Of a stretch of 64,000 bases of DNA, positions 43,573 through 54,083 are shown one piece after another (the stretch's first letter is position 1; each line of letters opens with the position of its first letter). The DNA lies in contig CBDFMS010000019.1 of assembly GCA_965249735.1 (NCBI GenBank), positions 260,841 to 324,840 on the forward strand, in the 5' to 3' direction. Both the position numbers and the translations under genes were made by a program. The stretch is from JANQSS01 sp965249735 (GTDB lineage: Bacteria > Bacteroidota > Bacteroidia > Chitinophagales > Saprospiraceae). A model generated the notes under the pieces. That model ran no database searches, was not told the DNA's origin, and worked only from the letters and a program-made list of their open reading frames with translations.

Positions 43573-45522
43573 TTATGTGTCAATTTGACCAGTTAATTGT
43601 TGGATTTTAATAAAAACAAACTCTGCAGGTTTTAAAGGTGCAAAGCCTACTACTATATTTACGACTCCCAGATTAATATCATTTTGTGTCGTCGTTTCGC
43701 TATCGCATTTTACCAAGTAAGCATCCTTTGGAGATGTACCTTGAAATGCACCTTGTTTGAATAAGTTATTCATAAAGGCACCTACATTAAGTCGGATCTG
43801 AGCCCACAGCGGTTCATCGTTTGGTTCGAATACGACCCATTGTGTCCCTCTGAAAAGGCTTTCCTCAAGGAATAAAGCCAATCTTCTGACAGGTACATAT
43901 TTCCATTCAGACGCCAGAGCGTCAGCGCCTTCCATCGTTCTTGCTCCCCAGTTGATTATACCGTAAACTGGAAAATTTCGAATACAATTGATCCCTAAAG
44001 GATTAAGTACGCCATTTTCCTGATCGCTTAGAACATAGTCTATCTGAGAAACATTACGCAATGTTGCCTCTGTTCCTGCTGGTGCTTTCCAAACACCTCT
44101 ATTCGTATCTGTTCTGGAATAAAGACCTGCTATAGTACCAGAAGCACCTACTGATCTTAACCTAAATTCATTTAAAGGGTCAGGAATTCTTACCCGGGGA
44201 AAATAAAGCGCTGCGTTTTTACTTCTAATCAGACTTCCTTTTCCAGCTCTCCAGTTTTTTACTTTCTGCATTGTATTCTCATCAACTGGAGTTTCAAGAA
44301 TGAAAAAGGCTCTTTTCAGTTCACAGTAAACCAACGCCGCACTTAATGCAGCATCAAAACTATCACTATCCGTCCCGGTAATCGGTATGCACATAATATT
44401 AAACAAGTCCACATCTTCTAATGCATAGATTCCAGTTTTACTATTTAAGCTACCGATTATAGCGCCGCTATCAGGAACTGTGCCATCACTTCCAAGCTCG
44501 GCATCTGCTCCAGAAGAATCTAATTGTGCAGTTGTAAGGGCATGAGGATCCGCTCCAGCAGCGTCCAAACCAAGAATGTATTCCTGTAAGTTTGGTGGAA
44601 TCGCTGAATCCAATAAGAGATTTGTAATATTGGAACTTGCGCCAGAGAAGGATATAATAGTTTCTGCCGGACCTGGACCAGCCAGAACTTGAAGTTGACT
44701 TCCCATTTCATTAACGGATGCACCAGAAAGAATTTTATTAGTGGGATCTACTGCTCGAATAGCATCTTCCAGATAGACCGCTAATTCAGCCAAAGTATAA
44801 TCCGTTGTGGTAGTTTGTAAAGTAATATTCCCAGCTGCAACTCCATTAATCAAAATTTCGAAGTCTGCTGGAACTGGCGCATCCATGCCTATTTGAGCAG
44901 GATTTACATGTATACCTGAAACAGTTCCGTTTGCCGCAGGAGGATTTGAACCAAGAGTAACATCATCCACTGAAATAATTTGGGATCCTGAGCTTCCGTC
45001 ATTAATTACGATATCAACAGAATTTGTTTGGTCAGCTGTTCTGGTAAGGTTTAACCATGATTCTTGTCTAAGTACAATACCAGAATCGTTGTATTCTGAT
45101 ACATTCATATTAAAATCGTTAGCAACAGTTGTGTTATGATCTATTCTGATTTGGACATTATTCCCCCAGGTTCCTTCATATTTCGCTCTAAAACGTATCG
45201 ATTCGGCATTAGATCCTACCAGCTCATCGATGGTAACATTTGCCGCATTCAGGCTTCCTGATGCAACTCTAATCACATAGGCTTGAGTCCCGCCATTCAA
45301 AAAGAATTGCTGAATGGCATAGCTGGCTTCACTGTCAGAATTCAAACCGCCAAAAATGCGATCGAAGTCTCCCATGTTAAAAATTTGGACGGCTTTATCT
45401 ACGGGTCCTTTCGTAAAATATCCGATGAATGCTGCCACTGCGGTAGAAACTCCAGTGATCGTTCGGACGCCGCTGGGTATCTCTTCTATGTATACCCCAG
45501 GGTAAGTTGGTTGTGTTGGCAT
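43573..45522 (-). CDS. Contractile tail sheath protein
   Basis: This 649-residue sheath monomer starts MPTQPTYPGVYIEEIPSGVR, then ITGVSTAVAAFIGYFTKGPV, and ends VNIVVGFAPLKPAEFVFIKI. The C-terminal handshake domain (about 520-645) contains RRLALFLEESLFRGTQWVVF and EPNDEPLW, which are conserved in Afp2-4, PVC and pyocin sheaths. Residues about 105-330 are a Gly/Ala/Asn-rich insertion, probably a surface domain. It is the first gene of the operon and the only sheath gene, so one protein must form the whole sheath. Confidence 0.93.
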   Translation of the reverse strand: MPTQPTYPGVYIEEIPSGVRTITGVSTAVAAFIGYFTKGPVDKAVQIFNMGDFDRIFGGLNSDSEASYAIQQFFLNGGTQAYVIRVASGSLNAANVTIDELVGSNAESIRFRAKYEGTWGNNVQIRIDHNTTVANDFNMNVSEYNDSGIVLRQESWLNLTRTADQTNSVDIVINDGSSGSQIISVDDVTLGSNPPAANGTVSGIHVNPAQIGMDAPVPADFEILINGVAAGNITLQTTTTDYTLAELAVYLEDAIRAVDPTNKILSGASVNEMGSQLQVLAGPGPAETIISFSGASSNITNLLLDSAIPPNLQEYILGLDAAGADPHALTTAQLDSSGADAELGSDGTVPDSGAIIGSLNSKTGIYALEDVDLFNIMCIPITGTDSDSFDAALSAALVYCELKRAFFILETPVDENTMQKVKNWRAGKGSLIRSKNAALYFPRVRIPDPLNEFRLRSVGASGTIAGLYSRTDTNRGVWKAPAGTEATLRNVSQIDYVLSDQENGVLNPLGINCIRNFPVYGIINWGARTMEGADALASEWKYVPVRRLALFLEESLFRGTQWVVFEPNDEPLWAQIRLNVGAFMNNLFKQGAFQGTSPKDAYLVKCDSETTTQNDINLGVVNIVVGFAPLKPAEFVFIKIQQLTGQIDT

Positions 45523-45889
45523 GACGGTAAATTTTTATTGATGATTATTTTATGATTTACAATACCCACATTACTAAAATCAGGACTAGAGATTATTAGG
45601 GGTATCATGGAATATCATGGAGGAGAAAAATGCCGAGTCTTTATGAGTTCTTTAGATATTTGACCGAGCATAGCTTCGCCACTTCAGTCACATTCGACTA
45701 AATTTGGGGCATTAAATATTAATGCTAAATCCGGACCGGATGTGCTTTGACATAGATTGAAAATTTCAGGATTCGATCTTCGATTGAAAGCTTTTCACGC
45801 CCATTGTTTAGCTTGAAAAACACAGTCAGACGACCAGTAAACCTGGAATTTCATTATTATGATAACACGCTATTCTCGATCTTAAAAAA
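45523..45889. other. Intergenic region upstream of the eCIS operon
   Basis: This 367-bp non-coding stretch precedes the sheath gene on the minus strand and should contain the operon promoter. I see no exact TAnnTTTG box, so the promoter may be weak, activator-dependent, or use a less conserved box. The dinucleotide composition is AT-rich; no gene or strong hairpin is evident. Confidence 0.4.
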
Positions 45890-46258
45890 TTATTCAGTTA
45901 TCTTTTGAAACACTTCCACAAACTCTCCTTCGTCAATCAAGTGTTTCACTACGGTCCTTACATTTTCAATCGAACAATCGTCAATTAACAGCATATTTTT
46001 GGAGAAGAAGTACTTCCCTTTCATGTATTCGCCCGTTTTAAAATGTTGCAATTTCAATTCATTGATATTATCATATGAGAAAAAAGAGGCTGCATATTTA
46101 GTTGTCTTTTGGGGCGGATCGCATGTCTCCACGAGTACAATAACATCTGTATTTTCATTTTTAGGATCGATTTCCCCTTCACCAGGGTTTGAATCGGCAG
46201 ATAAATACAAGTCTTTTATACATAGGCCCATTGTAGCAAGTCGTAAGGTATTATCCAT
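45890..46258 (-). CDS. Small conserved-looking protein upstream of the eCIS, unknown function
   Basis: This 122-residue acidic protein (MDNTLRLATMGLCIKDLYLS start) has alternating strand/helix segments, including VIVLVETCDPPQKTTKYAAS, YFFSKNMLLIDD and a C-terminal helix NVRTVVKHLIDEGEF. There is no signal peptide or membrane segment. I recognise no family. It lies between the LytTR regulator and the sheath gene on the same strand, so it could be the first product of the regulated unit or a separate small gene. Confidence 0.55.
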   Translation of the reverse strand: MDNTLRLATMGLCIKDLYLSADSNPGEGEIDPKNENTDVIVLVETCDPPQKTTKYAASFFSYDNINELKLQHFKTGEYMKGKYFFSKNMLLIDDCSIENVRTVVKHLIDEGEFVEVFQKITE

Positions 46259-46394
46259 TCAGCATACCTGGTTCGATCAAATTATTTCAATTGTTCTATA
46301 AGGTCGGTAAACAATACATGTAAGACAATTGCAATCTGATTAAATACCTGTTTGATAGTTTTAACGGGCGATATCGGGAATTAACGTTGGGTTG

Positions 46395-47138
46395 CTAAAG
46401 GTGAACCACTTGTTTTAAAAACTCACATTTTTTTCTTTTGGAAACGGGGACACAGGACTTGTCCCTAAGCACGATTGTTCCTTCGCGTAAGTATCTCCTA
46501 ACATATGCAAGATTAATTAAATGTGATTTATGGGGCGAGAAAAAATGGTAGGGTTCCAATAGTTTTATGAACACACCTATGTTGTAAGAACTGACGATGT
46601 CTGTTTGGGTGGTGGTAACTACCCGGGTGCATTTTTGAAGACCCTCACAACGAATAATATTTTTAACTGGAATGAACTCGTATCCTTCCATCGTTGGTAT
46701 TCCTATAAGTTCGTTCGCCCTTCGTTCATGAAGTAGTTTCTCCAACAAGAGCTTGTTTTTTTTTCCTTCCTCCTTAATCAAGAAGCGTTGTTTGAATTTT
46801 GCAACTATTGTCATTAATGCCTTGTCCTGTAATGGACGGGATAAGAATCCTACTGGATTTAATTGAATAGCATTAGTGGTATAGTTGATTGTGTTCGATA
46901 CAAATATAAATTCTGTACTTGATCGGGCGGAGCGGTTCACATTGTCGATTAAATCAACGAATGGAGAAACTGGATTGATGAAAACCAGGTCTGGATCCTT
47001 ATTATTTAACAGATGATTAGCTTCTTCGAAAGTTTGTGCAACACCAATGACCTCAAAAAATGGGCAACATTGATCAATTTTCATTTTCAATGATTCCCGG
47101 GCTTTGGATTCCCCTTCTATTATGAGCGTACTGATCAT
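46395..47138 (-). CDS. LytTR-family response regulator with degenerate receiver
   Basis: The start at ATG 47138 (MISTLIIEGESKARES) fits the family; ATG 47174 would add 12 residues. The receiver domain (about residues 1-120) has VIGVAQTFEEA and a phospho-acceptor position LVFIN where LVFLD is usual, so Asp is Asn (N67 counted from 47174). The acidic pair near the N-terminus (normally DD/DE) is EG. Without these residues normal phosphorylation is unlikely. The C-terminal LytTR DNA-binding domain (about 165-259) is intact, with KNIIRCEGLQKCTRVVTT and FFSPHKSHLINLAYVRRYL. It sits upstream of the eCIS on the same strand and may control it without a kinase. Confidence 0.85.
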   Translation of the reverse strand: MISTLIIEGESKARESLKMKIDQCCPFFEVIGVAQTFEEANHLLNNKDPDLVFINPVSPFVDLIDNVNRSARSSTEFIFVSNTINYTTNAIQLNPVGFLSRPLQDKALMTIVAKFKQRFLIKEEGKKNKLLLEKLLHERRANELIGIPTMEGYEFIPVKNIIRCEGLQKCTRVVTTTQTDIVSSYNIGVFIKLLEPYHFFSPHKSHLINLAYVRRYLREGTIVLRDKSCVPVSKRKKCEFLKQVVHL

Positions 47139-47174
47139 GCTCTTCTCGGGTTTAGTCGTGAAGAAATTAAACAA

Positions 47175-47642
47175 TTACTGCAAACCTTTTCTTACCGCTG
47201 GAATTCATTTAGACAAACGATGACATAATAACTTCCAGTGCTTACAATGAGATTGTTGAGAATCATTGCATGATGCTTGTGTGAAGGGATGTACTTCAAG
47301 GATTTAGGACAGTTAGTTTATGGAAAGCCGCTAATTACGATCTTTCATAGAAAGGTTCACTGGAATAGTCTACACTTGCGCTAAACAGATGGTTTTATGG
47401 TAGCAACCATATATTACCCAATTCAGACAACAATATTGGCTACCTAACATAGTTCGTGAACATCCTGTCCCCAAAACGAACAAACCCTTCCACCGAAGTT
47501 ATACTTTATTTTCCAAATTTGCAATAGTGCAATATTGACGGATGTATGACAAAGTGCAGTAATATCGATCTTTTAGAATCCAAAAGAATAAATCATCGTG
47601 TCAAATCTGGTAAGTTAATAACTGCTCAAAATAATACTTCAA
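47175..47642. other. Intergenic region between LytTR and YEATS-associated genes
   Basis: This 468-bp region upstream of the LytTR gene (minus strand) follows the end of the membrane coiled-coil gene. An 80-codon plus-strand frame at 47546 mostly overlaps the opposite-strand gene and is rejected. The region is AT-rich, with no clear hairpin or promoter box that I can defend. Confidence 0.35.
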
Positions 47643-48068
47643 TCATGGTGTACTCGGGCCAATTGGCCTTCGAACCGCGCGTATTCCTCCAGCCAGATCG
47701 ACAGCATCCGGATCAGCATGGTTTTCCAGTGCGGTTTTCGCATTTTCAAGTTCCTGGCGTCTTCTTTCCAATCTTCTTGATTCTATAAGTATTTTGTCCA
47801 GTTGATTGTTGATCTCTTCTTTCGTAAGGGTTTCAACAGAACGATTAGATAATCTTTCTTCCAGAAGCTCCAAAGTGAAAAGGCCGGTAAAACGAAAAAC
47901 GAGTAGAAGAGCAACGAAAAATGCCGCTGGACCAGCGAGTTTAATATTAACTCCTAGTACTGTTCCTTCCACATCGGCCGCTGAGATTCCGAAGTAAAGA
48001 ATCATAGTGCTAACGAGTGCAACGATTAGCAGCCCAAATATGCGCAGTTCTGTTCGATAACCATTCAT
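47643..48068 (-). CDS. Membrane coiled-coil protein paired with a pYEATS protein
   Basis: This 141-residue protein has two clear transmembrane helices (IFGLLIVALVSTMILYFGIS, about 10-29, and AAFFVALLLVFRFTGLF, about 47-63). A cytoplasmic, highly charged coiled coil follows (LDKILIESRRLERRRQELEN, about 90-110), then a Pro-rich end. It lies 5 bp downstream of the pYEATS gene. Prokaryotic YEATS proteins are known to associate with small TM proteins (for example YLATT, described with three helices); whether this belongs to that family is not certain. A membrane signalling or conflict role is inferred from that association. Confidence 0.65.
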   Translation of the reverse strand: MNGYRTELRIFGLLIVALVSTMILYFGISAADVEGTVLGVNIKLAGPAAFFVALLLVFRFTGLFTLELLEERLSNRSVETLTKEEINNQLDKILIESRRLERRRQELENAKTALENHADPDAVDLAGGIRAVRRPIGPSTP

Positions 48069-48073
48069 TTACT

Positions 48074-48436
48074 TTACCTATTACTTACATCAATATAATC
48101 ATCTGCATTATTGGATAACATATCGGAATACAGCAAATGATGAATTTTACTACCCACTGCTCCGTCTGTATAGTTAAATACAACTTCTATATCAAATTCT
48201 CCCCAAGTCCAGATTTCAAGAGGGAATCCGTCACTTGCATCATATATCTCTCTTCGTGGAAATCTAAACGTTGGATGTAAGTTATACTCTACACTTTCCA
48301 ACTTACTCAAATCGCCCTCTACATAAATTTTTAAATTAAAATGTTCACGTCCTTTTGCACTGAATTTTCTATATGGAATTTTCCCATTTATCTTTACAAC
48401 TTCATGCTTTATTTCTAGTCCGATTGGTTCTCGCAT
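48074..48436 (-). CDS. Prokaryotic YEATS (pYEATS) domain protein
   Basis: This 120-residue single-domain protein carries ESVEYNLHPTFRFPRREIYD, then FPLEIWTWGEFDIEVVFNY. This fits the eukaryotic YEATS core pattern in which a VxFxLHxxFxxPxR strand-loop is followed by a GxxxFxIxIxVxF strand. Eukaryotic YEATS domains read acylated lysines; the pYEATS family is proposed to act in membrane-linked nucleotide or conflict systems, but no ligand is known. It starts a two-gene unit with the TM coiled-coil protein. Confidence 0.78.
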   Translation of the reverse strand: MREPIGLEIKHEVVKINGKIPYRKFSAKGREHFNLKIYVEGDLSKLESVEYNLHPTFRFPRREIYDASDGFPLEIWTWGEFDIEVVFNYTDGAVGSKIHHLLYSDMLSNNADDYIDVSNR

Positions 48437-48506
48437 CTCAAGTAATCTTTTTTCAAGCGCTCAAAAAACTCATTCTATTTTCGATACAACTTCGAATGGC
48501 GTCTTT

Positions 48507-48740
48507 CTATGTACAATATTCAATAAAAATGTTCAGAATGTCAAGTAAGATAACTTTTGAGGACCAATGTAGGCCGCCCAACATGTTGTCAAAGTCATAT
48601 GCCTTCTGTTTTTCTGCATATCCTGAATGGTAGGAATTATGTCGTCAAAGCCTATCTCCCAGTGGAGGCTGGTAGAACCAACATAGTAGCGAGCTATTGA
48701 TTCAGTGTTAATAATATAAGTTGTTTCCATTCTGCCGGAT
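48507..48740 (-). pseudogene. Frameshifted GIY-YIG-like nuclease remnant beside IS3
   Basis: Immediately left of the IS3 end, the minus strand reads TYIINTESIARYYVGSTSL, which resembles the first GIY-YIG strands (YxYII...YYVGST). After a frame change near HWEIGFDD it continues HNSYHSGYAEKQK, similar to the HNxGYS-type helix. The conserved Arg and downstream Glu are missing or in the wrong frame. The IS3 element removed or displaced the start. I rate this as a relic of a small GIY-YIG gene; the match is short. Confidence 0.4.
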
Positions 48741-48779
48741 TGAGTCGTCCTAAAATAGGTTGACAGTTTTTGGATAAGA

Positions 48780-49598
48780 TTAAATTGAACCAGTGGGGCT
48801 TTCCTCACTGGTTTTTTCATGAACGAAATTAGGTGTTTTCATACCTAAACTCAAATGCGGTCTTTTATCATTGTATGTGTTAATGGATTCATTGATGAGT
48901 TTGTCTAACTCTTTACCAGTGTTACATCTGTGTATAAGAAATTCTTGTTTAAGAATTCCATTGATTCTTTCGGCCAGAGCATTTTGGTAACAATCATATC
49001 CTTCTGTCATTGATGGAGTTACTGACCTGGATCTTAATTCGTTTTGATAGATCGAAGAACAATACTGTAGCCCTCTGTCCGAATGATGGACTAATGGATT
49101 GTTAGTTATGCGTTGTTTTAGAGCCATTTTCAGAGCTTGAACCACATTTTCAGCACTCATATCATCACTAAGCTTGTAGCCCATTATCTTCCTACTGTAT
49201 GCATCTGTCACCAGGGAAAGATAATGCGTCCTTTCTCTGCTTTTGATGTAGGTTATATCACTTACAAATACTTGTTCTGTTCTCTCTACATCTTCTTCCT
49301 TCATTAGATTTGGATACTTTCTTAACCAGTGTTTGGAGTCCGTTGTTTTTGTGTAATTCTTTTTACGCTTTATTAGCATATTCTCTGAACGTAAATAGGC
49401 AAACAAAGCATCTCTGCCCATCTTGATATCCAATCGTTCCATTTGAGGCTTAAGCAAATAGTATAACTTTCGCGTGCCAATCCTAGGCATTTCCATCCTT
49501 ATGGATTGTACCATTGACTTAATCTGTAAATTCTTTTCCAACCGTTTAACTGATCTACTGTAGGCTTGATATATGGCCTGTCTACTTATCCCAAACAA
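48780..49598 (-). CDS. IS3-family transposase OrfB (DDE integrase)
   Basis: This 272-residue DDE protein has rve-core residues D114 (FVSDITYIKS), D174 (HHSDRGLQYC) and E210 (NALAERINGILKQEF), the IS3-family order. HTH_21-type sequence precedes the core. The frame is open upstream of TTG 49598 (with CCRLFGISRQ) and overlaps the end of OrfA, so the functional product is probably an OrfAB fusion made by frameshifting. I saw no clear A6G-type slippery heptamer at the junction. Confidence 0.92.
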   Translation of the reverse strand: MFGISRQAIYQAYSRSVKRLEKNLQIKSMVQSIRMEMPRIGTRKLYYLLKPQMERLDIKMGRDALFAYLRSENMLIKRKKNYTKTTDSKHWLRKYPNLMKEEDVERTEQVFVSDITYIKSRERTHYLSLVTDAYSRKIMGYKLSDDMSAENVVQALKMALKQRITNNPLVHHSDRGLQYCSSIYQNELRSRSVTPSMTEGYDCYQNALAERINGILKQEFLIHRCNTGKELDKLINESINTYNDKRPHLSLGMKTPNFVHEKTSEESPTGSI

Positions 49599-49618
49599 TC
49601 GACAACATCTTGATAAAC

Positions 49619-50017
49619 TTACTTGTTTCTCTTCTCGGATAATTTGGATTGTTTGGGTAAATACTTTTTTCTAAGTGACGTACCATATTGCTGATCAGAG
49701 ATGTCTATCATCTTATTTAGTATCGCATTTTTCAATCGCTCATCTGATAGCTCCTTCTCCAAACGTTTGATCTTTTGTGCAGGCGTTTCTTTCCGCTTTG
49801 GACTTGACATATAATGAATACTTGGTTTTGTCCAATCCAAGGTACCATGTTTCCGTAACCACATCAAAACAGTGCTGCGGCCTTGTATCCCATATGCCTT
49901 TTGTGCTTGCTTGTATGTCATTTCGCCTTCTTCCACTTGCGAAATAACTGCCAGTTTAAAGCCTAAATTGTAATCTCTCTGTGTTCGCCTTTTCTTCGGC
50001 TCTTTTGATCCTTTCAT
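49619..50017 (-). CDS. IS3-family OrfA helix-turn-helix protein
   Basis: This 132-residue protein has an HTH_Tnp_1-type domain (RDYNLGFKLAVISQVEEGEM, then TYKQAQKAYGIQGRSTVLMW). A C-terminal coiled coil follows (AQKIKRLEKELSDERLKNAI) for dimerisation. It lies just inside the right end and provides the DNA-binding part of OrfAB. Confidence 0.92.
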   Translation of the reverse strand: MKGSKEPKKRRTQRDYNLGFKLAVISQVEEGEMTYKQAQKAYGIQGRSTVLMWLRKHGTLDWTKPSIHYMSSPKRKETPAQKIKRLEKELSDERLKNAILNKMIDISDQQYGTSLRKKYLPKQSKLSEKRNK

Positions 50018-50107
50018 TAATAAGTCGTTTTTATGTCAACTTATTTTAGGACGGGACAATGAAATAAAAAAAGGCCACTGACTTTCATCAGTGACCTTAT
50101 AGCCAAG

Positions 50108-50182
50108 TCGGGGTGGCAGGATTCGAACCTGCGGCCCCCTGCTCCCAAAGCAGGTGCGCTAACCGGACTGCGCTACACCCCG
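50108..50182 (-). tRNA. tRNA-Pro (anticodon TGG)
   Basis: On the minus strand the sequence folds with acceptor CGGGGTG/CACCCCG, anticodon arm CTGC-TTTGGGA-GCAG (loop with anticodon TGG), and a T arm with GGTTCGAATCC. CCA is not encoded, as usual in this phylum. It is 75 nt long. Confidence 0.95.
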
Positions 50183-50189
50183 AAAATAG

Positions 50190-50241
50190 GTGTGTGTTTG
50201 AGTGTGAGTGTGGGTGTGTTTTTTTATGGGTGTGGGTGTGG
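50190..50241. repeat. GTGTGAG-rich tract, inverted copy at 50615-50661
   Basis: A 52-bp GT-rich tract (TGTGTTTGAGTGTGAGTGTG and variants) lies left of the four-helix-bundle gene. Its inverted counterpart (CACTCTCACACTCAAACTCA and variants) lies right of it at 50615-50661. The arms share the GAGTGTGAG/CTCACACTC word, so they could form a long imperfect stem enclosing the gene. Confidence 0.8.
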
Positions 50242-50244
50242 TAA

Positions 50245-50604
50245 TTATTTTAGTCCACGGATCATACCCAGCATCATTTTACTTATTTGTTCATAATCAT
50301 TATAAAAATGATTATAAAGGTCTTCCTCCATTAATTGTGTATCCAAACAGATGTGTAATATACTCACACATTCATTTACTGAAGCACGGGCTCTGATATA
50401 AAATTGCTTTTTATCAGCTGAAGACATTCTTCCGGTGCCTTCCGATAAGTTCAACATGATTGAAAGCGATGCCCGTTTCAGTTGATCCATGATATACGGA
50501 TGTTGTTTCTGTCTTTCAAAAATAAAGGGTAACAAATCTTTATTCAATACCCTGATTTTCTGATATACATCCAGCTTCTCAAAATCAAACATCTCTCTTA
50601 TCAT
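50245..50604 (-). CDS. Four-helix-bundle protein (S23/IVP family)
   Basis: This 119-residue protein matches the four-helix-bundle/23S intervening-sequence protein family: FDFEKLDVYQKIRVLNKDLL, QLKRASLSIMLNLSEGTGRM, ADKKQFYIRARASVNECVSI and a final helix. Family members form homopentamers; related proteins act with diversity-generating reverse transcriptases, but most are of unknown role. The gene sits alone between two tRNA genes near an rRNA operon, flanked by inverted GT-rich tracts, and a degraded relative is at 8296-8493. Confidence 0.9.
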   Translation of the reverse strand: MIREMFDFEKLDVYQKIRVLNKDLLPFIFERQKQHPYIMDQLKRASLSIMLNLSEGTGRMSSADKKQFYIRARASVNECVSILHICLDTQLMEEDLYNHFYNDYEQISKMMLGMIRGLK

Positions 50605-50668
50605 TTAATTCAAGCTCACATCCACACTCTCACACTCAAACTCACACCCACTCTCACACTCCTTTTAG

Positions 50669-50757
50669 CGGTGACGGAGGGATTCGAACCCCCGAGCCCC
50701 GTTTCCAGGACTGCCAGTTTAGCAAACTGGTGGTTTCAGCCACTCACCCACGTCACC
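50669..50757 (-). tRNA. tRNA-Ser (anticodon GCT)
   Basis: The acceptor is GGTGACG/CGTCACC with discriminator G. The anticodon arm is CCAGT-TTGCTAA-ACTGG (anticodon GCT), with a long variable arm (CAGTCCTGGAAACGGGGCT region) typical of serine tRNAs and T arm GGTTCGAATCC. It is 89 nt long, and no CCA is encoded. Confidence 0.94.
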
Positions 50758-50878
50758 TGGATTTTTGGATGAATCTCTAAAGCTCGACAAATATAGAAAT
50801 AGGAACATAAAAACGATAAAATTGCAATGATAATCGCGTGTATATTCCTGATACAAATACTTTGTGTCGGAAGAAAAA

Positions 50879-50911
50879 AAAAGCCTCGTCCAAAGTTAGG
50901 ACAAGGCTTTT
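50879..50911 (-). terminator. Terminator of the rRNA operon
   Basis: Read on the minus strand, AAAAGCCTTGTCC (50911-50899) pairs with GGACGAGGCTTTT (50891-50879) around a 7-nt loop with one G-T pair, and is followed by a T-run. It lies 34 bp after the 5S gene and ends the 16S-23S-5S transcript. Confidence 0.9.
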
Positions 50912-50944
50912 AAAATTTTCATGCTCATAGAGCAATGAAAAAAA

Positions 50945-51053
50945 TATGGCAGCGACCTACTCTCCCAGCAGTACTAGTACCATCGGCGCTGAAGGGCTTA
51001 ACTTCTCTGTTCGGAATGGTAAGAGGTGGAACCCCTTCGCTATAGCCACCATA
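50945..51053 (-). rRNA. rrf: 5S ribosomal RNA
   Basis: The minus strand contains GGTGGCTATAGCGAAGGGGT, CCATTCCGAACAGAGAAGTT and GGGAGAGTAGGTCGCTGCC, the conserved 5S helices. The terminal helix pairs TATGGTGGC with GCTGCCATA. The length of about 109 nt is normal. It is last in the operon. Confidence 0.95.
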
Positions 51054-51212
51054 AAAATTTGAGAATATCCATTGATATTCTTATGTCGTTTTACAAAGTA
51101 AAAAAACAGATGGAGCAGAAAAACAAAGTACTGAAATTATATCCTATGTATATACTAATTGATTCGATCTTCATTTGTGCGAACACAAGTTCGGAAAGAA
51201 TAAAAGAATAAA

Positions 51213-54083
<2,871 letters not shown>

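Larger units (their letters stand above)
48741..50058 (-). mobile_element. IS3-family insertion sequence
   Basis: The 1318-bp element has inverted ends TGAGTCGTCCTAAAATAGGT (left) and TGTCCCGTCCTAAAATAAGT (right, inward), with CGTCCTAAAATA shared. It encodes OrfA and OrfB in the usual order, with the OrfB frame open across the end of OrfA. No matching 3-bp direct repeat flanks it (GAT on the left, ATG on the right), so one flank has probably been rearranged since insertion. Confidence 0.88.

Noticed and set aside
17689..45522. Possibility that the tail locus is a prophage
   Set aside because: No capsid, portal, terminase, integrase, lysis or replication genes, and it has eCIS-specific AAA+, DUF4255 and DUF4157 genes.
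47546..47788. 80-codon plus-strand frame in the LytTR/pYEATS intergenic region
   Set aside because: Most of it is antisense to the membrane coiled-coil gene and its composition follows that gene's codons.
50190..50661. GT-rich tracts as a CRISPR array
   Set aside because: There are no regular repeat-spacer units; the tracts are low-complexity and inverted around a gene.
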